Part shown: positions 63,348 to 64,000 of the stretch, in pieces
Layout: every line of letters starts with the position of its first letter
Numbering within the stretch: the stretch's first letter is position 1
Source of the DNA: Halomonas zincidurans B6
GTDB taxonomy: Bacteria > Pseudomonadota > Gammaproteobacteria > Pseudomonadales > Halomonadaceae
DNA: 64,000 nucleotides
Reading direction: 5' to 3'
Assembly: GCF_000731955.1 (NCBI RefSeq)
Contig: NZ_JNCK01000001.1
Span: 3,410,001-3,474,000, forward strand
Notes under the pieces: generated by a model
What the model was told of the DNA's origin: nothing
Databases searched by the model: none
The model's input: only the letters and a program-made list of their open reading frames with translations
Program-made: the position numbers and the translations under genes

Positions 63348-63746
63348 ATGGAAAACCGCAAACTTGCTTGGTTCGCCGCAATGGCACTGTCCGGTGTGCT
63401 GTTGGCTGGCTGTAGTGACGATGGCGAAGAACAGCAGCCCGGCGGTGGCGATGAATCGGCTACCAGTTCGGAAACCACCAGTGGTGGCACGTCCGGTTCG
63501 AGCAGCGGCTCGACCTCCGGTTCAACGACGGGCTCTGGCGGCGGTTCGGCAACCGCTGCGGACGGGGGGGGGGCGTCAGGCTCCACTGCAACCGGCGACG
63601 CCTCCGGTGATCTGGGCATGAGCGAGGATCAGGCCAGCGGCGGTTCGTCGGACGCCACCAATGGCGACATGGCGGACGATCAAAGCGCTACCCAGGATGG
63701 CCAGAGCGGCCAGCAGCAGGACGAGGAGCAGCAATCCTCGCAGTAA
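63348..63746 (+). CDS. Low-complexity lipoprotein, unknown
   Basis: This 132-residue protein has a type II signal peptide with lipobox LLAGC (Cys22), so it is a lipoprotein; Asp at +2 (CSDD) hints at retention in the inner membrane. The mature part is almost entirely Gly, Ser, Thr, Ala, Asp and Gln, without hydrophobic core, so it is probably unfolded. A run of ten G (63564-63573) lies in the middle of the gene; slippage there would switch the frame. The ATG at 63348 follows GAGGAACGTGAAC. Function unknown. Confidence 0.8.
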   Translation: MENRKLAWFAAMALSGVLLAGCSDDGEEQQPGGGDESATSSETTSGGTSGSSSGSTSGSTTGSGGGSATAADGGGASGSTATGDASGDLGMSEDQASGGSSDATNGDMADDQSATQDGQSGQQQDEEQQSSQ

Positions 63747-63776
63747 TCGCCGGCCATCGATGAATCGAGCGAAGCA

Positions 63777-63796
63777 GGCGGCCCACGTGGGCCGCC
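63777..63796. terminator. Palindrome after the lipoprotein gene
   Basis: GGCGGCCCACGTGGGCCGCC is a perfect 20-bp palindrome 30 bp after the stop codon, followed by TTGTCGT. The stem is strong but the T-run is weak, so termination is likely but not certain. Confidence 0.55.
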
Positions 63797-63883
63797 TTGT
63801 CGTCAGCGCGCAAGTCGATTGAAAAAGTGCTGCGCCTGTAGTGAACTGCCAGAACAGGGTCGTTGACCCCGGTCGCGTTGCCG

Positions 63884-63968
63884 CCGCTCGAGGGGCGCTG
63901 CAGCACACCGACGCCAAGCGTCGGTGTGCGAGGCTCGAGCGGCTTGCCGCAAGCAAGCAACGGCGCCC
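63884..63968 (+). ncRNA. S-adenosylhomocysteine (SAH) riboswitch
   Basis: The conserved core is present: CCGCTCGAGGGGCGCTGCAGC at the 5' side with GAGGCTCGAGCGG closing stem P1 (63884-63892 with 63934-63942), a P2 hairpin (CACACCGACG...CGTCGGTGTG), and CAACGGCGCCCA at the 3' side. GGGCGC (63893-63898) can pair with GCGCCC (63963-63968) as the pseudoknot. This fits the SAH riboswitch that switches on ahcY when SAH builds up. It sits 28 bases before the ATG at the window edge. Confidence 0.9.
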
Positions 63969-63995
63969 ATTCCCTAGGAATGGAGTAAGACGACG

Positions 63996-64000
63996 ATGAC
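63996..64000 (+). CDS. ahcY: Start of the next gene, probably adenosylhomocysteinase
   Basis: Only ATGAC is in the window. A GGAG ribosome site lies ten bases before it. The call rests on the SAH riboswitch immediately upstream and on metK nearby, not on protein sequence. Confidence 0.5.

Overview
The window looks like chromosome of a high-GC gammaproteobacterium, most likely a Halomonas-type member of the Halomonadaceae. This rests on the gene repertoire: ben/cat aromatic catabolism, a dgc dimethylglycine operon, glnA-ntrB-ntrC with sigma-54 signals, and metK followed by a SAH riboswitch. I ran no homology search, so family names come from motifs and remembered family sequences.

Layout. 1-4.3 kb: the start of an alkaline phosphatase gene, two tandem IS66-type (ISBst12-like) elements and a TRIC/UPF0126 channel. 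4.3-8.4 kb: an M20 amidohydrolase, a sodium:solute symporter and a DUF3311 subunit, divergent from a LysR regulator. 8.4-22.7 kb: a catabolic island with a CatR-type regulator divergent from catBCA-benABCD, then salicylate hydroxylase, aryl-aldehyde and aryl-alcohol dehydrogenases and two BenE transporters. Aryl alcohols can be oxidised to benzoate or salicylate, both can reach catechol, and catechol enters the ortho-cleavage pathway. 22.7-26.7 kb: a mobile-element pocket with REP-like palindromes, a group II intron inserted exactly in one REP, and an IS1380-family element with clear ends. 26.8-36.1 kb: a zinc metallopeptidase, then the dgc operon (dipeptidase, DUF5943 protein, DgcA, DgcB, ETF alpha, ETF beta), whose intergenic gaps carry short repeats.

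36.2-43.8 kb: an overlapping otsB-GH15-otsA trehalose operon on the minus strand, three small proteins including a metallothionein, and a LysR/DoxX/extradiol-dioxygenase module. 43.8-47.4 kb: typA, then two neighbouring proteins of polysaccharide-enzyme folds that both appear to have lost their catalytic motifs. 47.4-53.0 kb: nitrogen control (glnA, a DUF4124 protein, ntrB, ntrC) with sigma-54 promoters and NtrC-like sites before glnA and ntrB, and a decayed duplication of the ntrC 3' end. 53.0-54.0 kb: a ParE/RelE-YefM toxin-antitoxin pair and a frameshifted DUF3375 (Wadjet JetA-like) remnant. 54.2-64 kb: class I aldolase, nrdHIEF behind NrdR-like boxes, transketolase, metK, a low-complexity lipoprotein with a G10 tract, and a SAH riboswitch leading into what should be ahcY.

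I did not find a clearly new defence or mobile system. The observations most worth following are the paired inactive-looking glycan proteins, the intron-in-REP junction, the block-substituted IS66 copies, the ntrC tail duplication, and the small ORF coupled to salicylate hydroxylase.
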